Shown here: in pieces, positions 1 to 6,407 of the stretch
Layout of the letters: the number at the start of each line of letters is the position of its first letter
Position numbering within the stretch: the first letter of the stretch is position 1
Source of the DNA: an uncultured Prevotella sp.
Lineage (GTDB): Bacteria; Bacteroidota; Bacteroidia; Bacteroidales; Bacteroidaceae
NCBI GenBank assembly: GCA_934281565.1
Contig: CAKQXI010000031.1
Location: 1-21,175 of the forward strand
Length of the DNA: 21,175 nt
Direction: 5' to 3'
Made by a program: the position numbers and the translations under genes
Notes under the pieces: generated by a model
Databases searched by the model: none
What the model saw: the letters and a program-made list of their open reading frames with translations, nothing else
Told to the model about the DNA's origin: nothing

Positions 1-1
1 T

Positions 2-805
2 GAGATGTCTTGGAGCCAGCACTTGCGTTCTGCTCAGGACTTCATGAAGGTAGGTGACGAGGTAGAGGCAGTTATCTTGACTCTCGACCGTGCAGAGCGT
101 AAGATGAGCCTTGGTATCAAGCAGTTGAAGGAAGACCCATGGGAGACCATCGAGGTTAAGTATCCTGTTGGTAGCAAGCACACCGCAAAGGTTCGCAACT
201 TCACTAACTTCGGTATCTTCGTAGAGCTTGAGGAAGGTGTTGATGGTTTGATTCACATCTCTGACCTGTCTTGGACTAAGAAAGTTAAGCACCCATCAGA
301 GTTCACACAGGTAGGTGCAGACATCGATGTAGTAGTTCTCGAAATCGACAAGGAGAACCGCCGTTTGAGCCTTGGTCACAAGCAGCTTGAGGCTAATCCT
401 TGGGATGAGTATGAGCAGATTTACACTCCAGGCTCTGTACACAAGGGTACTATCACAGAGATGATGGACAAGGGTGCTGTTATCGCACTCGCAGAGGGCG
501 GCGAAGGTTTCGCTACACCTAAGCACCTTGTTAAGGAAGACGGTACTCAGGCTAAGAAAGGCGAAGAACTTGACTTCAAGGTTATCGAGTTCGTTAAGGA
601 GACAAAGCGCATCATCCTCTCTCACTCTCGTACATTCGAGGAGGGCAAGGACGATATTAAGCCAGCAGCAGCTCCACGCAAGCACAACAATGGCGGTCGT
701 AAGAACGAGACTGCAGCTATCAACAATGTAGCAGCAGGTACTTCTCTCGGTGACATCGATGCACTTGCTAAGTTGAAGGCTCAGATGGAAGGTAAGGCTG
801 AATAA
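2..805 (+). CDS. rpsA: 30S ribosomal protein S1, C-terminal part (5' end outside window)
   Basis: Ribosomal protein S1 binds mRNA on the 30S subunit and helps initiation, which matters in Bacteroidetes because Shine-Dalgarno sites are rare. The frame is open to the window edge, so this is the last 267 codons of a longer gene. Visible are the end of one S1 (OB-fold) repeat, with VGDEVEAVILTLD and KMSLGIKQL, then two full repeats. The next repeat carries NFGIFVELEEGVDGLIHISDLSW and RRLSLGHKQLEANPW; the last is more divergent and ends near KRIILSHSRTF. An Ala/Lys/Asn-rich tail follows and closes with a short helix (DIDALAKLKAQMEGK). The multiple S1 repeats and the SLG-KQL signatures make the call firm. 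A strong terminator follows directly. Confidence 0.96.
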   Translation, partial: EMSWSQHLRSAQDFMKVGDEVEAVILTLDRAERKMSLGIKQLKEDPWETIEVKYPVGSKHTAKVRNFTNFGIFVELEEGVDGLIHISDLSWTKKVKHPSEFTQVGADIDVVVLEIDKENRRLSLGHKQLEANPWDEYEQIYTPGSVHKGTITEMMDKGAVIALAEGGEGFATPKHLVKEDGTQAKKGEELDFKVIEFVKETKRIILSHSRTFEEGKDDIKPAAAPRKHNNGGRKNETAAINNVAAGTSLGDIDALAKLKAQMEGKAE

Positions 806-836
806 TCAGAATTCACTTCATTCATAATGATAAAGG

Positions 837-878
837 AAGGATCGGTTCTCTTATGAGAATCGGTCCTTATTTTTTTTT
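837..878 (+). terminator. Rho-independent terminator of rpsA
   Basis: A 12-bp stem pairs 839-850 with 855-866 around a 4-base TTAT loop, with two G-U pairs and no mismatch. The flanking AA/TT extends it by two pairs. A T-rich run (868-878) follows. It lies 31 bases after the rpsA stop codon and separates rpsA from the next promoter. Confidence 0.93.
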
Positions 879-935
879 GCCAAGATTTATAATCTCAAAA
901 AAGTAGAACGAAAAGTAAAAATAAGTAGAAAAACA

Positions 936-967
936 TTTGGTCTATTTGAGTTTTTTGAGTAATTTTG
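936..967 (+). promoter_or_regulatory. Bacteroidetes-type promoter for the PCMD lipoprotein operon
   Basis: A -33 box TTTG (936-939) and a -7 box TAATTTTG (960-967, fitting TAnnTTTG) are separated by exactly 20 bp, the spacing known for the main Bacteroidetes sigma factor. Transcription should begin near 973, about 30 bases before the ATG at 1003. AAGTA words recur at 901, 913 and 923, immediately upstream. Confidence 0.75.
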
Positions 968-1002
968 CAGACGGTAATTAAATTAAACAGTAATATTTGT
1001 AT

Positions 1003-2172
1003 ATGAGATATTCAAGAATAACAACCGCAGCCCTCTTTACATTGGGTTGCTTATTTTTCACCTCTTGCTTTAAAGATGAACCTCTCAATGCGGAATGTGA
1101 CATCGAACAGGCATACATTCATACAGACAAGCCAACGAAGATGTTTGAGAATATAACAGATACACTTGTTAAAGTGCAATCGAATGAAACCAACATCACG
1201 TTTACGATGAAAGTTTCCGCAGACATCACCAAGTTAGCACCTCAGTTTAGACTAACTCCGGGGGCAACAATCTCACCAGAAAGTGGTTCTATACAAGATT
1301 TCTCACAAGGTCCAGTAACATACGTTGTTACATCAGAGGACAAGAACTGGACTCGCACATATACCGTTTCGGTAAAGAACCTGCTTACCATCAAAGATAA
1401 GCTGACTTGCGACTTTGAGACTTCCTCACTTATCAACAACAAGTATTATACTTGGCTTGAGCCTTGGGACGAGGGAGATGGTAACTTCTCCAACATTGGT
1501 ATATGGGCAACAGGAAACCCTGGCTTCAACATTAGCAATGGCTCTGCCAAGCCTGATGAATACCCTACAGCCCCTGACAAAGATGGTTATGACGGTGCTT
1601 GTGTAAAGCTCACAACCTGCCGTACCAGTAAGTTAGCCGACATGGTAAAGAAACCTATCGCTGCCGGTAATCTTTTCATTGGTAGCTTCGACCCACAAAA
1701 TGCACTTCAAGATGCAATGAAAGCAACCAAGTTTGGTCGTCCTTTCTCATTCATTTCCAAGCCTGTAACTTTCAGTGGATATTATAAGTATTTACCGGGA
1801 GAAACATATACAGACAAGAATATGAATGTGCTTGATGCACAAGACAAAGGCACTATCTATGCCGTTCTATACGACAACCATGATACGGCAGGCAATGCTA
1901 TTGTATTATATGGTGACAATGTGCAGACCAGCGAGCAAGTCGTTGCACTCGCCATTCTTCCAGACATTGACAAGACTACCACATGGACACCATTCAACAT
2001 CAACTTTGTCTATAAGAAGGACATTGATGGCAAGAAACTAAAGAATGGTGGTTATAGTCTCGCCATCGTCTGCTCGTCCAGTACCAAGGGAGCGGAATTT
2101 ATGGGAGCAGTAGGCAGTACTTTATGGATTGACAAGTTTAGCATCACTTGTGAGAATAACAATAATAATTAG
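1003..2172 (+). CDS. PCMD-domain surface lipoprotein
   Basis: This is a predicted exported lipoprotein of 389 aa. I chose the ATG at 1003 over an in-frame TTG at 997 because it gives a clean signal peptide ending in the lipobox LFFTSC, with the lipidated Cys near residue 22. Residues about 35-125 look like the small Ig-like domain common at the N-terminus of Bacteroidetes surface lipoproteins (FTMKVSADITKLAPQF, then TYVVTSEDKNWTRTYTVSV). Residues about 135-385 resemble the putative carbohydrate metabolism domain (PCMD, PF13201): DFETSS at its start, a GACVKLTT strand, FSGYYKYLPGE in the middle and GSTLWIDKFSI near the end. That pattern suggests a jelly-roll, carbohydrate-binding-like fold. 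No catalytic residues are evident. The next gene is a PorT-type barrel, a pairing I associate with this family, so a joint cell-surface role is inferred. Confidence 0.8.
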   Translation: MRYSRITTAALFTLGCLFFTSCFKDEPLNAECDIEQAYIHTDKPTKMFENITDTLVKVQSNETNITFTMKVSADITKLAPQFRLTPGATISPESGSIQDFSQGPVTYVVTSEDKNWTRTYTVSVKNLLTIKDKLTCDFETSSLINNKYYTWLEPWDEGDGNFSNIGIWATGNPGFNISNGSAKPDEYPTAPDKDGYDGACVKLTTCRTSKLADMVKKPIAAGNLFIGSFDPQNALQDAMKATKFGRPFSFISKPVTFSGYYKYLPGETYTDKNMNVLDAQDKGTIYAVLYDNHDTAGNAIVLYGDNVQTSEQVVALAILPDIDKTTTWTPFNINFVYKKDIDGKKLKNGGYSLAIVCSSSTKGAEFMGAVGSTLWIDKFSITCENNNNN

Positions 2173-2180
2173 AAAAAGAA

Positions 2181-2963
2181 ATGATGATACTCAGGAATAA
2201 ATATCATAATATTATCGTCGCCTTGCTACTATGCTTAGGTATGCCTGCAAGGTCGGCGAACCATAACTTCAAGTCCTATGCCCCAGTAGGCTAAAACTTA
2301 GGAGGAACGGCACCAATCGGTATGCCAGCCAGCATCCGTACATTGCACAGCTATACACTTCGTCCTAACTTTACATTAGGCATTGATGCCTTTCGTCCTT
2401 TCAATGAGAAATGGGGCATGATGTTCGGTATCCACTTCGAGAACAAAGGCATGAAAACAGATGCTGGTGTCAAGGGGTATCACATGAAGATAGTACGTGG
2501 TGGAGAGGAATTGGAAGGTATCTTCACAGGTAGCGTAGTTACCAAAGTAGACCAATCGCTCGTCACTATTCCAGTGCAAGGCACATACGATATCAGCAAC
2601 AAGGTACGTTTGAAGCTCGGTCCCTATTTCTCCTATGTCACTTCCAAGAAGTTTGAGGGTTGGGCATACGATGGTTATCTGCGCCGTCAAGAGGAAGGGC
2701 ATCCTATTGGTGACCCTACTGGTCAGAAAGTTGAACTGGGTCACAATGAGGGTGAACGAGGTGAATATGACTTTTCCGATGATATGCGCAACTGGCAGTT
2801 TGGCATAGACTTGGGTGCAGACTGGTATATTACCAATCGTTGGGGGGCATCCATAGGACTTACTTGGGGACTCTCTGAGATTTTCAAGAAGAACTTCACA
2901 GTCATTGAACAGAGTATGTATCCAATCTATGGTACTATCGGAATTATCTATCAGTTGAAGTAA
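2181..2963 (+). pseudogene. PorT-family outer-membrane beta-barrel protein, interrupted by a nonsense codon
   Basis: Reading from ATG 2181 gives a signal peptide (hydrophobic IIVALLLCLGMPARSA), then SYAPVG, then an in-frame TAA at 2292-2294. The same frame continues without shift to 2963. The downstream part matches the small PorT/outer-membrane beta-barrel family: NLGGTAPIGMP just after the stop, then ENKGMKTDAGVKGYHM, TIPVQGTYDIS, KLGPYFSYV, YDGYLR, YDFSDDMRNWQFGIDLGADW and a closing aromatic strand. In relatives the stop position is, as I recall, an aromatic residue (GYNLGGT or GFNLGGT), so a single base change from TAC or TAT explains it. An ATG at 2322 could start a 213-aa product, but that lacks any signal peptide and could not reach the outer membrane. 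It sits 8 bases after the PCMD gene, so co-transcription is likely. Recent loss, readthrough and sequencing error are all possible. Confidence 0.82.
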
Positions 2964-3026
2964 GGACTTCCACATATAAAAGGAATTTATTTTATCAATT
3001 ATAATTTATAAAGTTAAACAAGAAAA

Positions 3027-3755
3027 ATGAAAAAGTATTTTTATTTACTGGCAGTTATCTGCACATTAGTTTTTACCGCTTGTAGTAGCGACGATGACAA
3101 CAATAACACACAACGTTTAGAGGCCTTGGAGGGTACATGGAATGTAGAAGAAACAGATGAAAGTTCATATGAAGGTTCTGTAAAATTGAACTGGGAAGGA
3201 GAAGAAAATACTTCCATCAATATTCCAATGGGCGATACTCCTATAACTATGGATCTTAAAAAACAGGCACTTCCTTTGGCAGCAAATATGGCTAATGCAT
3301 CTTTGCCAACCGTATTCAAGAGTGTAACATTCAATGCTGATGGTACTCTTACAGCACAATACAAGGATGAAGCAACAGACACTGATTGGAAGACAGCAAC
3401 AGGTTATGCAACATACAAAGTTGTAAATGACAACTTAATCACTTTGTATCTTAACACTGATAAAATTACGGAAGGCTTGGACGCTGAAGAAAAAGCTCAA
3501 TTGTCAAACATCCTTAACCAATATTCAAAAGATATCCCTGTAAATCTTCGTTGGAACGGTGACAAGAGCAAAGTATATTTTTATGTAAAAAAGGAATTCG
3601 TTCAGTCATTACTTACAACCTTGCTTGCCCAGCTTGAGAAAATTCAAGACACGAAGGACGAATCACTCCAGCTATTAAAGGGCATTGCAACTCAATTGCC
3701 AACCATCATGAACGATACTACCAAGTTTGAAGCTGGTATTGAACTTCAAAAATAA
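3027..3755 (+). CDS. Small lipoprotein, DUF4925-like
   Basis: This is a predicted exported lipoprotein of 242 aa. The signal peptide MKKYFYLLAVICTLVFTAC ends in a lipobox with Cys19. It is followed by an acidic SSDDDNNN stretch, which in Bacteroidetes is associated with export of lipoproteins to the cell surface. The mature part opens with LEGTWNVEE, the start motif of lipocalin-like families in this phylum, and continues with alternating beta strands (SVTFNADGTLTAQYKD, YATYKVVNDNLITLYL, VYFYVKKEF). A helical insert lies around residues 150-165. The pattern resembles DUF4925, whose function is unknown; I have not confirmed this with a profile. It starts 63 bases after the barrel gene with no terminator between, so it is probably the third gene of that unit. 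Confidence 0.7.
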   Translation: MKKYFYLLAVICTLVFTACSSDDDNNNTQRLEALEGTWNVEETDESSYEGSVKLNWEGEENTSINIPMGDTPITMDLKKQALPLAANMANASLPTVFKSVTFNADGTLTAQYKDEATDTDWKTATGYATYKVVNDNLITLYLNTDKITEGLDAEEKAQLSNILNQYSKDIPVNLRWNGDKSKVYFYVKKEFVQSLLTTLLAQLEKIQDTKDESLQLLKGIATQLPTIMNDTTKFEAGIELQK

Positions 3756-3764
3756 TTATTGAAG

Positions 3765-3915
3765 TAGAGAATTTAGAGAAATTAAAGAAGTTATCACTCC
3801 CTACGGTCGTTAGAAGTTAAAGCCAAATGTTTTATAGCTTGGTTATGGTTTAAAATAAGCTAAATAAGCTGATGGCTATAACTTCTTTAACTTCTCTAAC
3901 TCCTTTAAATTCACT
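3765..3915. repeat. Intergenic palindromic element, possibly a dispersed REP/MITE-like repeat
   Basis: This lies in the 325-base gene-free stretch 3756-4080. The left arm (about 3769-3793, ending TTAAAGAAGTTAT) is an imperfect inverted copy of the right arm (about 3879-3903, starting ATAACTTCTTTAACTTC), matching at roughly 23 of 26 positions. Inside are secondary words such as GAAGTTAAAGCC and GGCTATAACTTC that pair again, and AGCTTnnTTA words near the tip. No protein is encoded. The long arms with a structured centre resemble a mobile or regulatory palindrome more than a terminator, as there is no clean T-tract. Whether it is multi-copy cannot be seen here. Confidence 0.55.
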
Positions 3916-3940
3916 TCTCTAATAACTTCCCCAAAATACC

Positions 3941-3973
3941 CTTTAGGGAAATTCCCCTCCCTCTTTAGGGAAA
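3941..3973 (+). promoter_or_regulatory. 22-bp-spaced direct repeat upstream of a promoter (candidate activator site)
   Basis: The 11-mer CTTTAGGGAAA occurs at 3941-3951 and again at 3963-3973. The start-to-start distance is 22 bp, close to two helical turns. It ends 28 bp before the -7 element at 4002. GGGAAATTCCC (3946-3956) is also a small palindrome within the region. This layout suits a dimeric activator binding one face of the DNA, but no regulator is identified. Confidence 0.4.
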
Positions 3974-4001
3974 ATCCTTTTATATTGTTACACTTTTATT
4001 C

Positions 4002-4009
4002 TATCTTTG
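4002..4009 (+). promoter_or_regulatory. -7 promoter element (TATCTTTG) for the Gly-rich secreted protein
   Basis: TATCTTTG fits TAnnTTTG. The expected -33 box about 20 bp upstream is only TTTTA, which is weak and fits a promoter needing an activator. The predicted start is near 4015, giving a leader of about 65 bases before the ATG at 4081. Confidence 0.5.
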
Positions 4010-4080
4010 CAACGTGAACAAGAGGAACATCTCTTTGGAACACCAATAACAAGAAGTATAACAATATAAAATATACGATT

Positions 4081-4971
4081 ATGAAAAAGTTGATATTAGC
4101 CTTAGTAGCACTGTTTACGATAACAGTATCTGCTTCTGCAATGAGTTATGAGCAGGCTCGTCAGCAAGCTCTTTTCTTGACCGACAAGATGGCTTATGAA
4201 CTCAACTTGACCGACGACCAATATGAAGCTGCATACGAAGTAAACTTAGATTACCTGATGAGTATCAACAACTATGATGACCTCTATGGTATATGCTGGC
4301 GCCAGCGCAACATGGACTTGAGCTATATCTTGCTCGACTGGCAGTATCGCACATTCTTAAACGCCTCTTACTTCTATCGCCCACTCTATTGGGATGGTGG
4401 TTACTGGCACTTCGGCATCTATGCCCGCTATCCAAGGAGAGACTATTTCTTCTTCGGTCGCCCACACTTCTATACCGTTTATCGTGGTGGTCATAGCTGG
4501 CGAGTAAACGGTGGAAGAAGCTGGTATCATGGTCGTGAATTTGGCAGACCACGCCCTGGTGCTGCTCCACGTATAGGAATGAGAGATGGTTTCAATCGTG
4601 GTGACTTTGGCCGAGGCAGGAGCTTTGGCAATCTAAACCGCCAGAGCAGTACACGCACTACCGTCACTCGCCCATCATCCTATGGAAACGGACCATTCAA
4701 TGGCAATGGTTCTTTCGGAAACGGCAGTCGTCCATCCGACAACAATCGTTCTAATGTCTTTGGAAATGGTAGCAATCGCTCTTTCGGAAATGGCAATGCT
4801 TCTCCAAGCAGAAGTTTTACTCCACGCTCTACCCCAAACAACAGCTCATTTGGTAATGGCAGTCGTTCTTTCGGAGGTGGAAACCGAGGAGGTAGCTTCG
4901 GAGGAAGCAGTTCTACACGCAGCAACGGAAACTTTAGCGGAAGCGGTCACTTCGGTGGCGGACATAGATGA
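4081..4971 (+). CDS. Secreted Gly/Asn/Ser/Arg-rich repeat protein, function unknown
   Basis: This 296-aa protein has a clear Sec signal peptide (MKKLILALVALFTITVSASA, cleavage near residue 20) and no lipobox. Residues about 22-75 are helical with ELNLTDDQYEAAYEVN, reminiscent of the LTxxQ-type segments in Spy/CpxP-like periplasmic proteins. Residues about 80-155 are very aromatic (Tyr/Trp/Phe/His), including YFYRPLYWDGGYWHFGIY and RRDYFFFGRPHFY. From about 160 to the end it is low-complexity, basic and Gly-rich with repeated SFGNGSR/SFGNGN/SFGGG units, ending GHFGGGHR. This tail resembles disordered, sticky or phase-separating sequences, so an envelope or matrix role is possible, but I do not recognise a family. 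It stands alone between its own promoter and a hairpin. Confidence 0.75.
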   Translation: MKKLILALVALFTITVSASAMSYEQARQQALFLTDKMAYELNLTDDQYEAAYEVNLDYLMSINNYDDLYGICWRQRNMDLSYILLDWQYRTFLNASYFYRPLYWDGGYWHFGIYARYPRRDYFFFGRPHFYTVYRGGHSWRVNGGRSWYHGREFGRPRPGAAPRIGMRDGFNRGDFGRGRSFGNLNRQSSTRTTVTRPSSYGNGPFNGNGSFGNGSRPSDNNRSNVFGNGSNRSFGNGNASPSRSFTPRSTPNNSSFGNGSRSFGGGNRGGSFGGSSSTRSNGNFSGSGHFGGGHR

Positions 4972-5012
4972 TAATGGATGAAATAATATAAATTAAAATT
5001 AGAGAGTTGCCA

Positions 5013-5054
5013 AAAGGCTTTCCTATGCTCCCCAAGGGAGAAAGGAAAGCCTTT
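5013..5054. terminator. Hairpin between convergent genes, possible bidirectional terminator
   Basis: A perfect 12-bp stem (AAAGGCTTTCCT at 5013-5024 with its complement at 5043-5054) encloses an inner CTCCC/GGGAG stem with a 3-base loop. It lies between the plus-strand Gly-rich gene (stop 4971) and the minus-strand operon (stop 5064). T-runs are short on both sides, so termination may be partial. Confidence 0.6.
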
Positions 5055-5063
5055 ACTTATATA

Positions 5064-5663
5064 TTATGATAGAAATGTGGAAAAAAGAAACATCAATGAG
5101 TAGTAAAACTGCATCGCCAATACATAGATGACAAAGATTGGCGACATTCGGGAGATACCCACGGTCAATGCGCCAAACACACTTTCCATTCCCTTGAGCT
5201 TGCCACTCATCACCCCAAAGCTGACGCTGACAAACATCACGACAAAGCATATATAAGGAACGATGCTCATGGAAAAACTACTTGGATAAAGTCCTCCCAT
5301 CACATTAAGCAAGATGGCATGGGGCACCAATGTCAAAGCCATGATGATAGCCAAGAAGATAACAAGTTCAAAGACAACCAGCCTCATCGCAATACGTTGC
5401 CGATACTCAGAGACATCAAAATGACTAAGCCCGCTCTTTTGCAATGCTCCCAATGCTATGCTTGCCAAGAGCAACCATACCAAGAGAGGTGAAGCTAAGT
5501 TGTCTTGAAACCGTCCGAAGAACCACCTGATACCCTCCGCACTCAACAAGGAATGGTCGAATACCTCTGGCATCGCAGCCGTGATAAGCCACGATGTCAA
5601 TACCAATAGCACTTGGGCTACGACCAAAGCCAAGGCGATATATGCCATGATCTTATTTCTCAT
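5064..5663 (-). CDS. Short polytopic membrane protein, AbgT-like segment
   Basis: This 199-aa protein has about five predicted membrane segments (residues about 6-29, 57-74, 92-116, 129-150 and 172-195). Residues 39-80 (HSLLSAEGIRWFFGRF, then ALGALQKSGLS) closely recall the conserved early region of AbgT-family transporters, where LLS-EGIRW and a small-residue helix ending in EHSGL occur. AbgT proteins are about 500 aa, so this is at most a shortened relative and a full transporter fold seems impossible. The reading frame is intact, with no sign of a broken longer gene. It starts 18 bases after the response regulator and is the last gene of the signalling operon, so a role in sensing or as an output of that system is plausible but unproven. 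Confidence 0.6.
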   Translation of the reverse strand: MRNKIMAYIALALVVAQVLLVLTSWLITAAMPEVFDHSLLSAEGIRWFFGRFQDNLASPLLVWLLLASIALGALQKSGLSHFDVSEYRQRIAMRLVVFELVIFLAIIMALTLVPHAILLNVMGGLYPSSFSMSIVPYICFVVMFVSVSFGVMSGKLKGMESVFGALTVGISRMSPIFVIYVLAMQFYYSLMFLFSTFLS

Positions 5664-5681
5664 TCTGTCTTATTGAAAAAC

Positions 5682-6407
5682 CTATTCCTCATCGGCATGC
5701 AGATTGTCAATATCAAGGATACGAAGTTCCAAAGCCCTTACTACCAGTCGGGTAGCATTGATATTCATGCCATTGTTTCCATCGGGAAAAAACTTCTGAA
5801 CCAGTTCGTTCTGCCGTTTCTCCAAGCTCTTGACACCAAAAGGCATACCACGCAGATTGGTTATTTGCTCCTTGGTAAATCCCAATGCCAAATGGCGTAG
5901 GAAACGCTCATCATATTCATCAATCTCATAGTTTACCAATGCCTCCTGCCTCATCAGTTGATTATTGACACTTTTCTTAAACCGTTCCACTATCTTTTGC
6001 AGTATCGGTTGATTGAAAACCATCTTCTTGCCACTCATGCAACTTGCGACATCCCCTCTGGTCAAGAGTTCGCCACTCTTTAAGATGATGCCATCACAAC
6101 CAGCATCCAGCACATCGACCCATAGCTTCTCATTCAAGATCTCACCCGTAAAGATAAGTACCTTTACATCGGGATATTGCTCTTTGGTCTGTCTACAAAT
6201 CTCCACGCCCACAGTGGTAGAGCCACCAAGACCGAGGTCAAGGAGCACAAGGTCTGGCAACTGCTGCTTTATCAGTTTCCAATAAGCTATCTCGCTCTCA
6301 GCCGTACCTATAATCTCAGCCTCTGGAATATCATTCTTGAATATTCCCTCCGTACCTTTCAGTTCCAAAGGCACATCCTCTACTATAATCACCTTAAAAT
6401 TGTTCAT
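5682..6407 (-). CDS. Response regulator, receiver plus LuxR/NarL-like DNA-binding domain
   Basis: This 241-aa response regulator is probably the partner of the adjacent sensor kinase. Residues 1-120 form a receiver domain with the acidic pair E10-D11 (VIIVEDV), the phospho-acceptor D57 (LVLLDLGLGG), T87 (FTGE) and K110 (LKSGE), so all key residues are present. After a linker that contains a helical segment, residues about 164-232 form a helix-turn-helix domain of the LuxR/NarL general type: FLRHLALGFTKEQITNLRG corresponds to the first helices, then VKSLEKRQNELVQKFF. It is divergent, with GMPFGV in the turn region. It overlaps the kinase gene by 4 bases (6404-6407), suggesting translational coupling and a cognate pair. 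Confidence 0.88.
   Translation of the reverse strand: MNNFKVIIVEDVPLELKGTEGIFKNDIPEAEIIGTAESEIAYWKLIKQQLPDLVLLDLGLGGSTTVGVEICRQTKEQYPDVKVLIFTGEILNEKLWVDVLDAGCDGIILKSGELLTRGDVASCMSGKKMVFNQPILQKIVERFKKSVNNQLMRQEALVNYEIDEYDERFLRHLALGFTKEQITNLRGMPFGVKSLEKRQNELVQKFFPDGNNGMNINATRLVVRALELRILDIDNLHADEE

Noticed and set aside
2376..2975. 199-codon minus-strand open frame over the barrel gene
   Set aside because: It is antisense to a clear barrel sequence and has no export signal, domain or promoter.
4680..4981. Open frames on both strands over the Gly-rich tail
   Set aside because: Low-complexity repeats produce long open frames in several phases; only the frame with signal peptide and continuous repeat is credible.
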